Shown: piece after piece, positions 23,781-32,620 of the stretch
How positions within the stretch are numbered: the stretch's first letter is position 1
Layout: each line of letters opens with the position of its first letter
Assembly (NCBI GenBank): GCA_017396085.1
Contig: JAFQNC010000017.1
Span: 1 to 35,836 of the forward strand
Source of the DNA: Tidjanibacter sp.
GTDB lineage: Bacteria > Bacteroidota > Bacteroidia > Bacteroidales > Rikenellaceae
Direction: 5' to 3'
Length of the DNA stretch: 35,836 nt
Notes under the pieces: generated by a model
Seen by the model: the letters and a program-made list of their open reading frames with translations, nothing else
Database searches by the model: none
What the model was told of the DNA's origin: nothing
Position numbers and translations under genes: made by a program

Positions 23781-23904
23781 AAAAATGCACAATAGCGGGT
23801 GAATTTTGCACCGCGCTGCGATAAGCGGGCTCCTCATTTGCGTAAGCAAACTGCGGGTCCGCTTTCTTGTTTGGCACAAAATTCCCCTCGCTCTGTGCAT
23901 TTTT
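23781..23904. repeat. Long imperfect palindrome, copy 3
   Basis: Arms of about 60 bases. The outer ends AAAAATGCAC and GTGCATTTTT are perfect inverted repeats; GAATTTTG pairs with CAAAATTC farther in, and GCGGGC pairs with GTCCGC next to the conserved core TTTGC-GTAA-GCAAA. The conserved bulged C and T x C mismatch are kept. Confidence 0.75.
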
Positions 23905-24029
23905 CAAAATACAGAATAGCAGGCGACTGCTTCGTCATACTGCGACAAACTCCCTCCTCATTTACGTTGGTAAACTGCGGAGGGAGTTTTCTTGTATTCC
24001 TTGCATTCATCCTGCTCTCTGCATTTTTA
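23905..24029. repeat. Long imperfect palindrome, copy 4
   Basis: It is immediately next to copy 3. The stem beside the core is CTCCCTCC / GGAGGGAG with AAA/TTT extension, and the core is TTTAC / GTAAA instead of TTTGC / GCAAA, a compensated base-pair change. The same bulge and mismatch are kept. Outer ends are AAAATACAGAATAGCAGG against CCTGCTCTCTGCATTTT. Confidence 0.75.
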
Positions 24030-24069
24030 CTGCTTTCAAACGTTTGGTAGAACTACCGCCAAAATGGGG

Positions 24070-24124
24070 AAAGCGTCATTCTGACGCTGGCACAAAATTC
24101 CCTCCGCTCTGTGCATTTTTTTAG
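24070..24124. repeat. Variant palindrome sharing the right arm of copy 3
   Basis: A hairpin AGCGTCA / TGACGCT (24072-24078 with 24082-24088) replaces the usual core, but the following GGCACAAAATTC and GCTCTGTGCATTTTT match the right arm of copy 3 almost base for base. The left arm is poorly preserved. Confidence 0.6.
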
Positions 24125-24500
24125 TCCAACGTCTAACGTCTTTTTAAGGGCTTTAAAGCCCTTAGAGCCCTTAAAGCCTTTAGAGTCCCTTTCTGCCCTT
24201 TCAGCCCTTTCTGCTCTTCACAAACCCCTCCGCCTAACGGCACCTCCTGCTCGGCGGGGCCGCCGAGCGCAATTTCGACCACCCCTCCCAGCCTCCCCTA
24301 TCGTAGGGGAGGAGTACTTTGCTGAGGGGGAAATTTTGAATTTTGGCAAATGCGAGTAAGCGAGCGCAAAGGCTGCGTGCTGGCATCCAAAGGCTCGAAA
24401 GAGTGCAACCCCAATATCTACACAAAACAGGCAACGCCTGTGCCGAGCGGGAGCATTTTAGACAAAACAACGTTTTGTCAATTCTGAATTTTGAATTCCA
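24124..24500. repeat. Repeat mosaic before the metalloprotease gene
   Basis: Heptamers GTCCAAC, GTCTAAC (24124-24142), nonamers of the CTTTAAAGC/CCTTAGAGC type (about 24145-24188), nonamers CCCTTTCTG (24189-24215), hairpins CTCGGCGG / CCGCCGAG (24250-24257 with 24260-24267) and CCTCCCCTA / TAGGGGAGG (24292-24300 with 24304-24312). Then a reverse-oriented composite repeat (about 24340-24480) with CAGGCAACGCCTG (24428-24440) and GACAAAACAACGTTTTGTC (24461-24479), and a few AATTTTG heptamers. Together with the palindromes this fills most of the 1.2-kb gap between speB and the protease; no protein gene is seen. Confidence 0.75.
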
Positions 24501-24600
24501 TTGCTCTCTACGGCCTCGGTAGAATGTGTTACATTGGTGGGAAAATTGCGCATTGCTACATTTTTTTAACAAAATAAGGACAACTCTACACTTATTTCAC

Positions 24601-24608
24601 TATATTTG
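24601..24608 (+). promoter_or_regulatory. -7 element for the protease-SusCD block
   Basis: TATATTTG matches TAnnTTTG exactly. It is 90 bases before the metalloprotease start. No good -33 element is seen at normal spacing, so an activator may be needed, or the call may be wrong. Confidence 0.45.
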
Positions 24609-24698
24609 TTTCCACAATAGGTAGTGTTCCCCTAAGGGTTATGTGGCAGTTGCAGGCTGTCGGTTTGATGGGGAAAGCAAACTCTAACGGGTAAGGTT

Positions 24699-27395
24699 AT
24701 GAAGAAATATCTGAAAATCGGGTTGTTGGCAACCTTTATGTTGGCTTTTTCGTCTGCAAATGCAGAGGCTTCAATTTGGCCTTTTGGTAAGAAAGCAAAG
24801 AAAAAGGGTGCAGACACCACAGTGGTTGAGGCAGCGGGGGCTAAATCAAAGTCCAAATATGAAAAACTCTTTGGCGACAAGACTAAGTGTCTTACCGCCG
24901 AGGGCGATTTTATGACTCTCCACACGGTGGGCCAAAAGATTTATGCCGAGATGGACAATGCGCTCTTCGGCAGGGATGTGCTCGTGGCCACCACCATCAG
25001 CGAGATTAGCGATGCGGGTGTGGGCTCGGTGGGCTACAAGCCCCAAAAACCTCTCCACTGCCGCTTTGTGAAGATTGACACAATGGTCTACCTCACGCAG
25101 GTAAATATCATTCCCGACCACAAGCCCTCCGAGGCTATGGCCGAGGCAATGAGGAGGAATAATCTGGACCCCGTGTTGATGAAGTTCAAGACTGCTTGCC
25201 AAACTCCCGACAGCACCGCAACCGTCTTTGAACTCACCCCTCTGTTGAAGAGCACTATGGATGGGCTCTCGCCAATCCCCAACAAGTCCTCCGGTGGCAT
25301 TGTTACGAAGGCCACTTGGAATGACGCCCTCTTCCACTTGGGCGAGGCGAAGTCTTTTGAGGACAATGTGAGCATCCGCTCCTACCTCTCGTGCAAGGTT
25401 ACGCAGACGGTGTTGGGCCTGCTGACGCTCAAGAAGGATGCGCCGACCACTGTGTTGGCCACCCGCACCATATTGTTGTTGCCCGAGGAGCCTGCCCGCC
25501 CAAGGGTGGCCGATTCGAGGGTTGGTATATTCCTCTCCAACCGCACCTCCTTTGACGCTCCCACGGAGCAGAGCGACACCTACTCGGTAATTCACCGTTG
25601 GAGGGTGGAGCCCGCCGATGCAGAGGCCTACGTGAGGGGCGAGTTGGTGGAGCCGAAGAAACCCATTGTGTTCTACTTGGACGATGCCTTCCCTGCTGAA
25701 CTGCGCGGTGCAGCCAAAACGGGTATCGAGAGGTGGAACAAAGCCTTTGAGAAGATTGGTTTTAAGGATGTTGTGAGGGTGCTGGACTATCCGAAGGATG
25801 ACCCGCAGTTTGACCCCGACAACCTCAAATACTCCTGCATACGTTGGTTGCCTTCAACCACCGCCAATGCTATGGGCCCCTCGTGGGTAGACCCCCGCTC
25901 GGGCGAGATTATCAACGCATCGGTTATTGTTTATAGCGATGTTGTGGAGACGCTCCACTCGTGGCGTTTTGTGCAGACCGCACAGGTTGATGAGAGGGTG
26001 CGCAGCCTGCGCCTCGACCCCGAGGTGAGGGATGAGTCGTGGGCCTATGTGTTGGCACACGAGGTGGGCCACTGCTTGGGCTTTATGCACAATATGGCGG
26101 CTTCGGCTGCGGTGCCCGTGGAGTCGTTGCGCAGTGTGGAGTACACCCAACAGTATGGTACCACACCGAGTATTATGGACTATGCAAGGTTCAACTATGT
26201 CGCCCAGCCCGAGGATAAGGGCGTGAAACTCACTCCTCCCGACTTGGGTGCCTACGACTATTGGCTTGTGGAGTATGCCTACAAGCCTGTGCCCGAGGCC
26301 GAGGATATGTGGGCCGAGGCGGAAGTGTTGGAGCAGTGGGTGGCTGCCAAAGCGGGCGATAGGACCTATCGCTATGGTCGCCAGCAGAGCAAACGTATGG
26401 ACCCCAGCGCCATTGAGGAGGATTTGAGTGATGACCCCGTGCAGGCTTCGCAGTATGGCGTGCAGAACCTGCGCTACATCGTGGCCCACTTAGACGAGTG
26501 GATTGGCGATGAGGTTGATACCTATGGCAAATACCGTGAGGGGCTCTACAATGCCCTCGTGAAACAATACAACCGCTACGTGGAGGCTGTGCTGCTCAAT
26601 GTGGGCGGTATCTACCTTACCTCCACCCACGCTGCCGAAGCCTCGCAGAGGGCTGTGCCCGTGTCGGCCGACTACCAGCGCAAGGCACTGAGGTGGGCAA
26701 TGAAGCAGATTGACGACTGCGAGTGGATTGAGAACGAGGAACTGACCGATATGTTCCGCCTGCGCACATCAAGGGCCGATGTGGTGGCTTTCAACCACAC
26801 GGTTGCTCTCTTCGGCACCTACAAGCCGACCATCTTCTGCTCGCACATTGCGGCCGATGGCGAGGCTTTCACGTTGGAGGATTGGATTGAGGAGTGTCGT
26901 GATTGGGTGTGGAAACCCACGCAGGCCGGTAAGGCCCTTGGCGAGCACGATAGGATGAAACAGCGCATTTGGGTAAACACACTGCTCGGTGCGGGTACCA
27001 AGAGCCCTTCCTTCACTTCGGCAAGCCTTACTTCGCTGGCGGAGGAGGCCTATGTGCCCTCGGTGGACCACATTATCGCTTTTGGCTTGGACGAGAGTGG
27101 GGTGGTGGAACGCTATGCAGAGGAGTTCCGCAAGGTGGAGAGTGAGCAGGGCACAGGTGCTGTGGCGGCACTGCTGACCGGTGCAGACGAAGCAGAGGTT
27201 GGTTTTGGCCCCGCAGGCTATGGTATGCAGGGTAATGTGAAAGTGGAGGTGGTGGATGAGAGTCAAACCTACTTCTATGGTGAGATTCTGCGCACCAAGT
27301 CGCTCCTTGAAAGGGCTGCACAGCGTGCTTCGGGTATCACCAAAACCCACTACCAGACCCTGCTGAGGACGATTGAAAACAAACTCGATAAGTAG
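24699..27395 (+). CDS. Secreted zinc metalloprotease (DUF5117/DUF4953 type)
   Basis: An 898-residue zincin. A cleavable signal peptide (MKKYLKIGLLATFMLAFSSANA) is followed by a basic linker. The N-terminal domains (about 60-340) match the DUF5118/DUF5117 layout (AEMDNALFGRDVLVATTISE, then VIHRWRVEPADAEAYVRGEL). The catalytic domain has HEVGHCLGFMHN with zinc ligands His454, His458 and His464 and general base Glu455, and a downstream SIMDYARFNYV Met-turn, as in metzincins. It would act in the periplasm or outside the cell. Natural substrates of this group are not well established. It is first in the block with susC, susD and two lipoproteins; the 72-base gap to susC has no terminator, suggesting one transcript. 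Confidence 0.9.
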   Translation: MKKYLKIGLLATFMLAFSSANAEASIWPFGKKAKKKGADTTVVEAAGAKSKSKYEKLFGDKTKCLTAEGDFMTLHTVGQKIYAEMDNALFGRDVLVATTISEISDAGVGSVGYKPQKPLHCRFVKIDTMVYLTQVNIIPDHKPSEAMAEAMRRNNLDPVLMKFKTACQTPDSTATVFELTPLLKSTMDGLSPIPNKSSGGIVTKATWNDALFHLGEAKSFEDNVSIRSYLSCKVTQTVLGLLTLKKDAPTTVLATRTILLLPEEPARPRVADSRVGIFLSNRTSFDAPTEQSDTYSVIHRWRVEPADAEAYVRGELVEPKKPIVFYLDDAFPAELRGAAKTGIERWNKAFEKIGFKDVVRVLDYPKDDPQFDPDNLKYSCIRWLPSTTANAMGPSWVDPRSGEIINASVIVYSDVVETLHSWRFVQTAQVDERVRSLRLDPEVRDESWAYVLAHEVGHCLGFMHNMAASAAVPVESLRSVEYTQQYGTTPSIMDYARFNYVAQPEDKGVKLTPPDLGAYDYWLVEYAYKPVPEAEDMWAEAEVLEQWVAAKAGDRTYRYGRQQSKRMDPSAIEEDLSDDPVQASQYGVQNLRYIVAHLDEWIGDEVDTYGKYREGLYNALVKQYNRYVEAVLLNVGGIYLTSTHAAEASQRAVPVSADYQRKALRWAMKQIDDCEWIENEELTDMFRLRTSRADVVAFNHTVALFGTYKPTIFCSHIAADGEAFTLEDWIEECRDWVWKPTQAGKALGEHDRMKQRIWVNTLLGAGTKSPSFTSASLTSLAEEAYVPSVDHIIAFGLDESGVVERYAEEFRKVESEQGTGAVAALLTGADEAEVGFGPAGYGMQGNVKVEVVDESQTYFYGEILRTKSLLERAAQRASGITKTHYQTLLRTIENKLDK

Positions 27396-27467
27396 GGCCG
27401 TTTGGGCTGGGGGAGTGTTGCCTTTTGGGGGCATCATTGATGTTGAATAATTAGACACACAAAGTAT

Positions 27468-30400
27468 ATGAAGAAATTTGGACTCAGAGTTGTGTTGGCA
27501 ATGGTAATGGCACTTGCAGTGTCGCTCACTTCGGCCTATGCACAAGGGGAGCGCACCATCAAAGGTCGCATCGTGGATGGCTCCACGGGCGAGGGCCTTG
27601 TGGGTGCCACCGTTATGGTCAAGGATGCCCAAACGGGTATTGCTTCGGGCAGGAATGGCGAGTATGTCATCAAAGTGAAGGGAGCCACCGACCAGACTGT
27701 GCTGGTCTACTCCTATATGGGTATGGATGACCAAGAAATCACCATCGGTAAGCGTACCACCATTGATGTGGCTATGCTGGGTGGCGCAACGGTGATGGAG
27801 GAGATTGAAATCACCACCGGCTATGGCGTGGTGCAGAAACGCTCCGACCTGACAGGTTCGGCCTTTCAGGTAAATTCCGAGTCACTGGTGCAAATGCCTG
27901 CTGCACGAATTGACAATATGTTGGCGGGCCTTGTGCCGGGTGTGAGTATCGAGCAAGGCTCGGACGCTACCCGTGTGAGGTATAGTACCCGTATCCGTGG
28001 TGATGCGTCGCTCAGTGCTTCGAGCGAGCCTCTGTGGATTGTGGACGGTGTGCCCATCTACACGGGCGACAAGACCAGTGTGGCTGGTACATCGACCACT
28101 GTGAGTCCTCTGTCGTTTATCAACCCCGACGATATCGAGTCGATGACGGTGCTCAAGGATGCAGCCACCACCGCACTCTATGGTGCCGATGGTGCTAATG
28201 GCGTAATTCTCGTGACGACCAAGCAGGGCCGCAGTCAGAAAACCCGCCTGAACGTTGCGTTGAGGTACGGCATCTCCTCGCTTGATAATGCAACACGCAT
28301 CAAATATATGAATGCCGAGCAGTGGAAGGAGTACGCTATGGAGGCGTGGGTGAACTCGGGCGAGAAACCCGAAAACTTCCCCTATCGTGACAACGAATTT
28401 ACTAAATATACAGGTGTGGACACCGATTGGTTCGACGTATATAATGGCATTGGCCAGACCACTCAGGTGAATCTTTCGGCAAGTGGCGGTAGTAAGGACG
28501 TGACCAATTATGTGTCGGGTAGCTACTTCAAACAGAACTCCACCACCATTGGCGATATGCAGGAGCGTATCTCGTTGCGTAGTAAGAGTGACTACAAACT
28601 CAGCCGCACCGTGCGCCTGAACTTCAACCTCTCGGGCTCCTACAACAACAACGAACTCTTCGCAGCCAACGGCCTTTATACCCTCACGGAGTTGCCTATC
28701 TACACCCCATTTGAGGAGGATGGCGTAACCCCCAAGTTGTATAACTACTATTATAGGAAGAATGCCGTGACGGGCGAGTATGAACTCTACAAGTCAAAGT
28801 TCCACTCCAATGAGGTGCCCAACAGAATGTATAGCGACAATAACCAGAAAACTTTCAGTGGTGATGCCAACGTACGTTTGGAGTGGGAGCCCATCAAGGG
28901 ACTCACCTTCACCTCACAGAATGGTGCAAGCTACACCTCCACCGCAGAGGCTATCTACGACTCGCGTAATACCCTCGATGGTATGTCGGAGAGTGGCCTG
29001 AATGGTTACTCGCGCAGGGCAGCGGTATTCTCGCTCACAGCCAACTCCATCAACCGTATGAACTTTAACCGCACCTTCGGTAAACACAAAGTGGGTGCTC
29101 TGGCAGCTATCGAGTTCGTACACAAGGAGTATCGCCAAATGTATGTTACGGGTCGCGGATTTGCCAACGACTTCATCAAAGAGATTGCCTATGCAGATGG
29201 CTCCTCCATCGACGGCTCGTCCAACATGAAATATACCCGTTCGTTGTCCTACCTCGGACAATTCTCCTACTCCTACGACCAGCGTTACTATCTCACGCTG
29301 ACGGCTCGTAAGCAGGGATATAGCTCGTTTAGCAAGTATGCTCGCTTTGGCGACTTCTCGGCTATCGGCCTTTCGTGGAATATGCACAACGAGCCCTGGT
29401 TCGACAAGAGCGTCATCACGTTGCTCAAATTCAAAGGCTCCTATGGTAATAGCGGTAACTCGCGTGTGGATACCAGCTCGGCATTGGGCTCCTACGCCTA
29501 TGGCGATGGTAACACCTATGGTGGCTCAATGGGTGCAACAATCTCGAAGGTGCCCAACCCCGGCCTCTCGTGGGAGAATACCCGCACCACCAATGTGGGT
29601 GTGATGATAACCCTGCTGGATAGGATTACCTTGGAGGTGGAGGGCTACGAGAAGTACACCGACAACCTCCTCTACGACGGACGCGTTTCGATGGTAATTA
29701 CCGACAACGGCGTAACCCGCAACGTGGGCGAGATTCAGAACCTCGGTATGGAGTTCACCCTCTCGACCGTGAATGTTCAGACTCCCGACTTCGAGTGGCG
29801 TACCGATATCAACGGCTCGCATAACGACAACCTCATTGTGAAACTCTACAAGGGTAATCACACAGGCTTCTTCGACACCGTGTGGATGGAGGGCGCAAGT
29901 AAGAACCACTGGTGGCTGGTACGCTGGGCAGGTGTGGACCCCGCAACAGGTAGGCCAATGTGGTACGACAAGAATGGTAACCTCACCTTCACGTTCTCCT
30001 ACGATAACCGTGTAATCAACCCCGACTACTCGAAAGTGCCCATATTGGAGGGTGGTATTATCAATACCTTGCGCTACAAGAACTTCTCGCTGCGTATTCA
30101 GGCCAACTATCAGTTGGGCGGTTACGATATGTGCTCCTCGATTGGTATCGACGATGGTAACGAGGCCATCTCGGAGAACGCCTCTGTGAATGCTATGGAA
30201 CACTGGCGTGAGCCGGGCGATTTGTCTATCAACCCGAAGATTGTCAACGACAACGACGCTCTCGGTTCGATGGGCTCCACCCGCTTCCTCTACGACCGTA
30301 CCAATGTGCAGATTAAGACCGTGTCGTTGACCTACACAGTGCCCAAGAGAGTGTGCAACAGGTTAGGCGTCAGGGGTGCAAATGTCACTCTGCTGGCCGA

Positions 30401-30518
30401 CAACCCATACATCTGGACTCCGGGCTACTCGCCCTATAAGAACTCCTACCAGAACTACGCATTTGGCCGTGCAGGACGTTCGCGCACCTTCTCCGCCGAG
30501 TTGTCGCTGACCTTCTAA
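27468..30518 (+). CDS. SusC/RagA-type TonB-dependent outer-membrane transporter
   Basis: A 1016-residue outer-membrane receptor. After the signal peptide (cleavage near SAYA-QG) comes a carboxypeptidase-regulatory-like domain (TIKGRIVDGSTGEGLVGATV, about 29-110). The TonB plug follows (GYGVVQKRSDLTGSAFQV; MPAARIDNMLAGLVPGV; DDIESMTVLKDAATTALYG), then a large barrel ending in a phenylalanine (SRTFSAELSLTF). SusC proteins import oligomers too large for porins, powered by TonB-ExbBD, with the SusD partner as a lid. Some, such as RagA, import peptides. The protease upstream and lack of glycan enzymes favour peptides or glycopeptides here. No extra signalling domain for sigma/anti-sigma control is present. 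Confidence 0.95.
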   Translation: MKKFGLRVVLAMVMALAVSLTSAYAQGERTIKGRIVDGSTGEGLVGATVMVKDAQTGIASGRNGEYVIKVKGATDQTVLVYSYMGMDDQEITIGKRTTIDVAMLGGATVMEEIEITTGYGVVQKRSDLTGSAFQVNSESLVQMPAARIDNMLAGLVPGVSIEQGSDATRVRYSTRIRGDASLSASSEPLWIVDGVPIYTGDKTSVAGTSTTVSPLSFINPDDIESMTVLKDAATTALYGADGANGVILVTTKQGRSQKTRLNVALRYGISSLDNATRIKYMNAEQWKEYAMEAWVNSGEKPENFPYRDNEFTKYTGVDTDWFDVYNGIGQTTQVNLSASGGSKDVTNYVSGSYFKQNSTTIGDMQERISLRSKSDYKLSRTVRLNFNLSGSYNNNELFAANGLYTLTELPIYTPFEEDGVTPKLYNYYYRKNAVTGEYELYKSKFHSNEVPNRMYSDNNQKTFSGDANVRLEWEPIKGLTFTSQNGASYTSTAEAIYDSRNTLDGMSESGLNGYSRRAAVFSLTANSINRMNFNRTFGKHKVGALAAIEFVHKEYRQMYVTGRGFANDFIKEIAYADGSSIDGSSNMKYTRSLSYLGQFSYSYDQRYYLTLTARKQGYSSFSKYARFGDFSAIGLSWNMHNEPWFDKSVITLLKFKGSYGNSGNSRVDTSSALGSYAYGDGNTYGGSMGATISKVPNPGLSWENTRTTNVGVMITLLDRITLEVEGYEKYTDNLLYDGRVSMVITDNGVTRNVGEIQNLGMEFTLSTVNVQTPDFEWRTDINGSHNDNLIVKLYKGNHTGFFDTVWMEGASKNHWWLVRWAGVDPATGRPMWYDKNGNLTFTFSYDNRVINPDYSKVPILEGGIINTLRYKNFSLRIQANYQLGGYDMCSSIGIDDGNEAISENASVNAMEHWREPGDLSINPKIVNDNDALGSMGSTRFLYDRTNVQIKTVSLTYTVPKRVCNRLGVRGANVTLLADNPYIWTPGYSPYKNSYQNYAFGRAGRSRTFSAELSLTF

Positions 30519-30546
30519 CCCCCTAACTAATGTAAACAGAGAGAAT

Positions 30547-32028
30547 ATGAAAAGGAATATTAAAAATATATTTATGGTGTTGGCACTCTCGGCGACTTTG
30601 TCGTTGAGCAGTTGCGAGAGCTTCTTGGAGGTGCCAACCATCGGTAAGAGTACCATTGAGACATTCTTTGCCGAGATGGACGGTCTGCGTGCTGCGGGTA
30701 GGGGATTGCACCGTACGTTGGCCGAGTTCTACGACGACGAGTATGTGCGCTATCCGGAGATTATGGGCGACATGGTCGATTTGGTACGCCTCAATGCCAA
30801 CGAGCAGACCATTCGTATCTTCGACTACCTGAGTGTTCCTGCCGACGATGCAGGCTTCCCGCGTAACGTGTGGCGCAAGGGCTACGATGTTATCTCCAAC
30901 GCCAACAATATACTCTACTATGGCGAACCGCTCTATGAGAGCTACCCACAGTATAAGGCCGAGATTGATATGATTTTCGCACAAGCACTGTTTGTGCGTG
31001 CACTCGTTACCTTCGACCTCTGCCAAGTCTATGGTCACTCCTATATTTACACCCCCGACGCTTCGCACCTCGGAGTGCCCGTGGTGACGTGGGTGCCGGG
31101 CTTTGAAGATGTGATTGCTCGCTCGACGGTGGCACAGACCTACGAGCAGGTGCTCAAAGATCTCGATGCGTCGATTGCCATATTTGCCAATAGCCAGAAA
31201 CCCGAGAGTGTTTACTTTGCAAATGCGCTGGCTTGCAAGGCACTCAAAGCAAGGGTGTATCTGCACAAAGGCGATTGGGAGAACGCCGCCAAGATGTCCG
31301 AGGAGGTTATGGGCGAGATTACGCTCACACCCCACGATAAGTATGTTACGATGTTCCGCGATGCGGCTTCGGAGGTGGGTAGTGAGACCATCTTCCGCCT
31401 GAATTTCTACGATTTGAGCAGCTCGATGAACTCTCTGTGCGACCCCAGCCGTACCATCAAGGTGGAGCCTGCGAAGAAATTGTTGGACCTCTTTGAGGAG
31501 GGCGATGTGCGCAAGGAACTGCTTGTCTACACCCCTGAGAGTGTGGAGACCGAGATGAGGCCGGGCAACTATAACGCATTCTGTAAGTATTGCGCCTACA
31601 AGAGCATCACCGATGAGCGCAACCGCCGCACCGACCTCTTTGTGTTGCGTGGCTCGGAGATGTACCTCATCCACGCCGAGGCTTTGTGCCGCAAGGCTAC
31701 ACCCGACTTGGAGGGGGCAGCCAACGACATCAAGGCACTGCAAGCGAGGGCTCTGGGCAAGAAGGTGGAGGAGATAACCCTCACCTACAAGGATGCCGAG
31801 GAACTCTTGCAGATTATTGAGAACGAGAGGGTGAGGGAACTCAATATGGAGGGCCACCGCCTCTTTGACATCACCCGCTTGGGGCACGACCTTGAGAGGG
31901 GTGCAACAGCCACCTCTGCGATGAAGAACCTCTCGTGGCCCGACTACCGTTTCGTGTTGCCCATCTGCCAGACCGAGATGGATACCAACGATGCGATGGA
32001 ACAAAACGATGGCTATGCCACGGAATAG
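30547..32028 (+). CDS. SusD/RagB-type substrate-binding lipoprotein
   Basis: A 493-residue surface lipoprotein (signal MKRNIKNIFMVLALSATLSL, lipobox SLSSC, Cys23). The helical TPR-like SusD fold is visible in NANNILYYGEPLYESYPQYK, AQALFVRALVTFDLCQVYGH and LACKALKARVYLHKGDWENA. The C-terminal hallmark ENERVRELNMEGHRLFDITR precedes the final ICQTEMDTNDAMEQN segment. It sits over the SusC barrel and captures ligand at the cell surface. The gene begins 28 bases after susC, so the two are cotranscribed and function as a pair. At 493 residues it is typical in size. The ligand is unknown. Confidence 0.95.
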   Translation: MKRNIKNIFMVLALSATLSLSSCESFLEVPTIGKSTIETFFAEMDGLRAAGRGLHRTLAEFYDDEYVRYPEIMGDMVDLVRLNANEQTIRIFDYLSVPADDAGFPRNVWRKGYDVISNANNILYYGEPLYESYPQYKAEIDMIFAQALFVRALVTFDLCQVYGHSYIYTPDASHLGVPVVTWVPGFEDVIARSTVAQTYEQVLKDLDASIAIFANSQKPESVYFANALACKALKARVYLHKGDWENAAKMSEEVMGEITLTPHDKYVTMFRDAASEVGSETIFRLNFYDLSSSMNSLCDPSRTIKVEPAKKLLDLFEEGDVRKELLVYTPESVETEMRPGNYNAFCKYCAYKSITDERNRRTDLFVLRGSEMYLIHAEALCRKATPDLEGAANDIKALQARALGKKVEEITLTYKDAEELLQIIENERVRELNMEGHRLFDITRLGHDLERGATATSAMKNLSWPDYRFVLPICQTEMDTNDAMEQNDGYATE

Positions 32029-32029
32029 G

Positions 32030-32062
32030 GTCTAACGTCCAATGTCTAACGTCTAACGTCAA
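32030..32062. repeat. GTCTAAC heptamer array inside the SusCD operon
   Basis: GTCTAAC, GTCCAAT, GTCTAAC, GTCTAAC and a partial unit fill most of the gap between susD and the next gene, beginning three bases after the susD stop. The array lies within a likely polycistronic transcript, so it is transcribed. Confidence 0.85.
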
Positions 32063-32082
32063 AGAGTAAGGAATAGAGAATT

Positions 32083-32559
32083 ATGAAAAAGATAGTGAAA
32101 ATAGCGATGATTGTGTTGGCGGCCACTGCACTGTGGGGCTGCTACGAGGAGCCACAACCACTCGACAAACCTTTTGTGTACATAGGTGATGAGGCGGGTG
32201 GCAGCAAGGCTGACATCGGCTCACAAGCAACCCTCACCAAGGAGTTGTTTGTGAACTTGAGTTGCAAGAAGTTCACCGAGCCCATTGTGGTGCACTACGA
32301 CGTTATCGTGGGCGATGGCTTGAAGGAGGGCGTGGACTTTGTCATTCAGTCCACCACCAAGAGCCCTCTCACGTTCAAACCGGGCACCTACGAACTGCCC
32401 GTGAGGGTGCAATTTAAGAAGTCGGAGAACTTCGATGCCACCAAGGACAACACCGTGACCTTTGCGCTGAAGAGCGTGGAGAGCAACATTGGCGAGTTCT
32501 ACATCGGCTTTCTTGGCCCCGACCACCTGCGTAGTAGCTATGTATTCACCAAGAAGTAA
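32083..32559 (+). CDS. Small lipoprotein of the SusCD block (DUF4843/Calx-beta-like)
   Basis: A 158-residue lipoprotein with a clean signal (MKKIVKIAMIVLAATALWGC, Cys20). The mature part is a single beta-sandwich-like domain: FVYIGDEAGGSKADIGSQAT, VHYDVIVGDGLKEGVDFVIQ, TFKPGTYELPVRVQFKKSEN. The pattern of a supplied value, an asserted bound and a closing strand (NTVTFALKSVESNIGEFYIG) is that of DUF4843/BT_3987-like or Calx-beta modules encoded after susD in many loci. Such proteins are thought to be extra surface binding components. It lies 54 bases after susD, with a heptamer array in the gap. Confidence 0.75.
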   Translation: MKKIVKIAMIVLAATALWGCYEEPQPLDKPFVYIGDEAGGSKADIGSQATLTKELFVNLSCKKFTEPIVVHYDVIVGDGLKEGVDFVIQSTTKSPLTFKPGTYELPVRVQFKKSENFDATKDNTVTFALKSVESNIGEFYIGFLGPDHLRSSYVFTKK

Positions 32560-32620
32560 ATCACACATTTTAACAATAAACAAACAAAACACAAGTCTAA
32601 CTAATTAAAACGAAAAAGAG

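Noticed and set aside
30523..32004. Long minus-strand frame opposite susD
   Set aside because: SusD is certain on the plus strand; the antisense frame is rich in His and Val, as expected from reverse reading of codon-biased DNA.
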